DNA from: Leucocoprinus leucothites
Lineage: Eukaryota; Basidiomycota; Agaricomycetes; Agaricales; Agaricaceae
Direction: 5' to 3'
Length of the DNA: 64,000 nucleotides
Assembly: GCA_013368445.1 (NCBI GenBank)
Contig: JAACJO010000006.1
Location: forward strand, 62,001 to 126,000
Shown here: in pieces, positions 62,977 through 64,000 of the stretch
How the letters are laid out: each line of letters begins with the position of its first letter
Numbering within the stretch: the first letter of the stretch is position 1
The notes under the pieces: generated by a model
Told to the model about the DNA's origin: nothing
The model's input: only the letters and a program-made list of their open reading frames with translations
Database searches by the model: none
Translations under genes and position numbers: made by a program

Positions 62977-64000
62977 TCAATGAATTTATAACGCGGTGCG
63001 CGATAGCAGTCTGCGCCCGACTATCTACTACAGGGAACCGATACTGCTACCGACTACGCAAAAGTAAACAACCAGGAATATATAATAGTCCTGTCCGAGA
63101 CAATACAGGAATTGACAACAGAAGGGGGGCTAGGCATGTAACAAAGTACAAAGAAATGAGACATATACCGATATCACTGCATCTGATGGCAGGCCTTGTG
63201 GTTGGTGAGAGCCCATCCGGCAACCGGTGATGGATGGGGGATGATGCGTTGACACTAGGGAGCTCCCCCTAGGCCCGGGGCTGACCAGTAGAACCAGAAT
63301 GACTTTGCAGCCAATCCTGATCAAACTGGTGGTGCCAGAACGCGCACTTGCGGTCAGTAGCAGCATGTTCCTTGCCGCAATTGACGCACTTTATATGGGG
63401 ACAGGGATCCCCAGCGGGTGTGGGCTGGATGGGAGGGTTGGCCTTCGGCGATCTCTTGCAGCAGGAGGAGGTGGTGCGGTGATTCTCAGACCGATGTGGC
63501 CCACCACATTGTGAGCACCTGAGCGCACGGTTGCGACAGGTGGTGGTAGTGTGGCCCCAGCGCCAGCATCGTTGACACTGGGGGGTCCCGGGGTGAGTGC
63601 ACGCGGCCTTGATCATGGACTGCATGCCGTCGAAGTTGAGGTATTTGCCAACCAGGCGCTTAGCGTTAGCACCGGACTGAGAATCCCAAAGGTCGACCCA
63701 AACGGTGGCGGTGTCGGCTTTGGTGGAGTTGCACATGATGCGCACAGAGGATACGTTAGCGAATGTCTCCTTGAAGGGAGACAGATGCATGCGGTTGGTG
63801 ACGTGTTGCGGAGTGGTGCGAATACCACTTGTGTAGTAAGGGACATCCAGGATCTTGAGGTAAGACCTGGACCTGGGGCGTTTGGTCTTCAGCTCAAATG
63901 GGGCAGTGAAGGCTGAAGAGAGGGAGGATTCGATCACCGACGCATCAGCATCGGTGGCGACAGAGTTGGTGTACAACGAGATGGTGTTGTACACCCGAGC
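62941..64000 (-). mobile_element. half-LINE B copy B5, runs off window
   Basis: A ~29-bp T-run (the poly(A)) at 62943-62971 is followed in minus sense by the B tail, hairpin and 3' UTR matching B1, then the gag-like ORF. It is inserted in copia-4 integrase. The right target duplication and 5' end lie outside the window. CpG-rich. Confidence 0.92.
63269..64000 (-). CDS. B5 ORF1-like gag, C-terminal part (open)
   Basis: Open from the window edge to the stop at 63269-63271: 243 codons. It reads YNTISLYTNSVATDADASVI, SRSYLKILDVPYYTSGIRTT, TATVWVDLWDSQSGANAKRL, then without interruption the fingers CQRCWRWGHTTTTC, CSQCGGPHRSENHR and CVNCGKEHAATDRKC. The TAG that splits B1 is CAG here. It may be part of an intact half-LINE; the N-terminal ~390 codons are not visible. 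Confidence 0.85.
   Translation of the reverse strand, partial: ARVYNTISLYTNSVATDADASVIESSLSSAFTAPFELKTKRPRSRSYLKILDVPYYTSGIRTTPQHVTNRMHLSPFKETFANVSSVRIMCNSTKADTATVWVDLWDSQSGANAKRLVGKYLNFDGMQSMIKAACTHPGTPQCQRCWRWGHTTTTCRNRALRCSQCGGPHRSENHRTTSSCCKRSPKANPPIQPTPAGDPCPHIKCVNCGKEHAATDRKCAFWHHQFDQDWLQSHSGSTGQPRA

Noticed and set aside
62462..62980. Integrase ORF starting with a lysine run
   Set aside because: The lysines are the B5 poly(A) read in frame. The real integrase reading enters from the other side of B5.
1..64000. CRISPR arrays, bacterial operons, riboswitches, tRNA or rRNA genes
   Set aside because: No regularly spaced repeats, no ribosome-binding sites and no recognisable RNA gene; the content is eukaryotic retroelements.

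Overview
The window looks like a transposon graveyard from a filamentous fungus. An Agaricomycete (Basidiomycota) is the best guess, because it carries Tad1-like LINEs with an RNase H domain, Ty1/copia elements, and CpG-to-TpG/CpA decay of repeats. The species cannot be fixed from the sequence. I find no host gene, rRNA, tRNA or CRISPR array; essentially every base belongs to a retrotransposon, a solo LTR or a small DNA transposon. I use local names: LINE A copies L0-L7, half-LINE B copies B1-B5, LINE C copies C1-C2, and copia-1 to copia-4.

LINE A is a ~7.0 kb two-ORF element. ORF1 is a gag-like protein with CCHC fingers; ORF2 has an APE endonuclease, a reverse transcriptase, an RNase H and a C-terminal CCHC. 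L7 (55415-62410, +) is the best copy: ORF1 is open over 914 codons, and ORF2 is one 1317-codon frame broken only by two TGA codons. The other copies are decayed and carry nested insertions. Half-LINE B is a ~2.3 kb unit that keeps only an ORF1 homologue but shares both ends with LINE A. LINE C is seen only as 3' pieces. All three share a 24-nt hairpin just before the poly(A), with compensatory base changes, which suggests one shared reverse-transcriptase recognition signal.

Layout. 1-2155: L0. 2156-3154: copia-1 gag. 3155-13570: L1 and an almost perfect 3.4 kb inverted repeat (arms 3155-6581 and 10145-13570). 13571-26246: copia-2, interrupted by C1 and by L3, which itself holds a Tc1/mariner MITE and B2. 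26247-37630: B4, interrupted by L4, which itself holds B3, two solo LTRs and a 628-bp microinversion; then C2. 37631-52738: copia-3 (+), interrupted by L5 (holding two solo LTRs), B1 and L6. 52739-64000: copia-4 (-), interrupted by a solo LTR, L7 and B5, which runs off the window.

Target-site duplications (13-16 bp for LINEs, 5 bp for LTRs, TA for the MITE) let most insertions be ordered. Removing the inserts brings four LINE A copies back to 6.97-7.00 kb, which supports the reading. Decay is uneven. L7, B1 and B5 are still rich in CpG, while L0, L1, L3, L4, B2 and B3 have lost most CpG and carry many stops, often where CGA became TGA.
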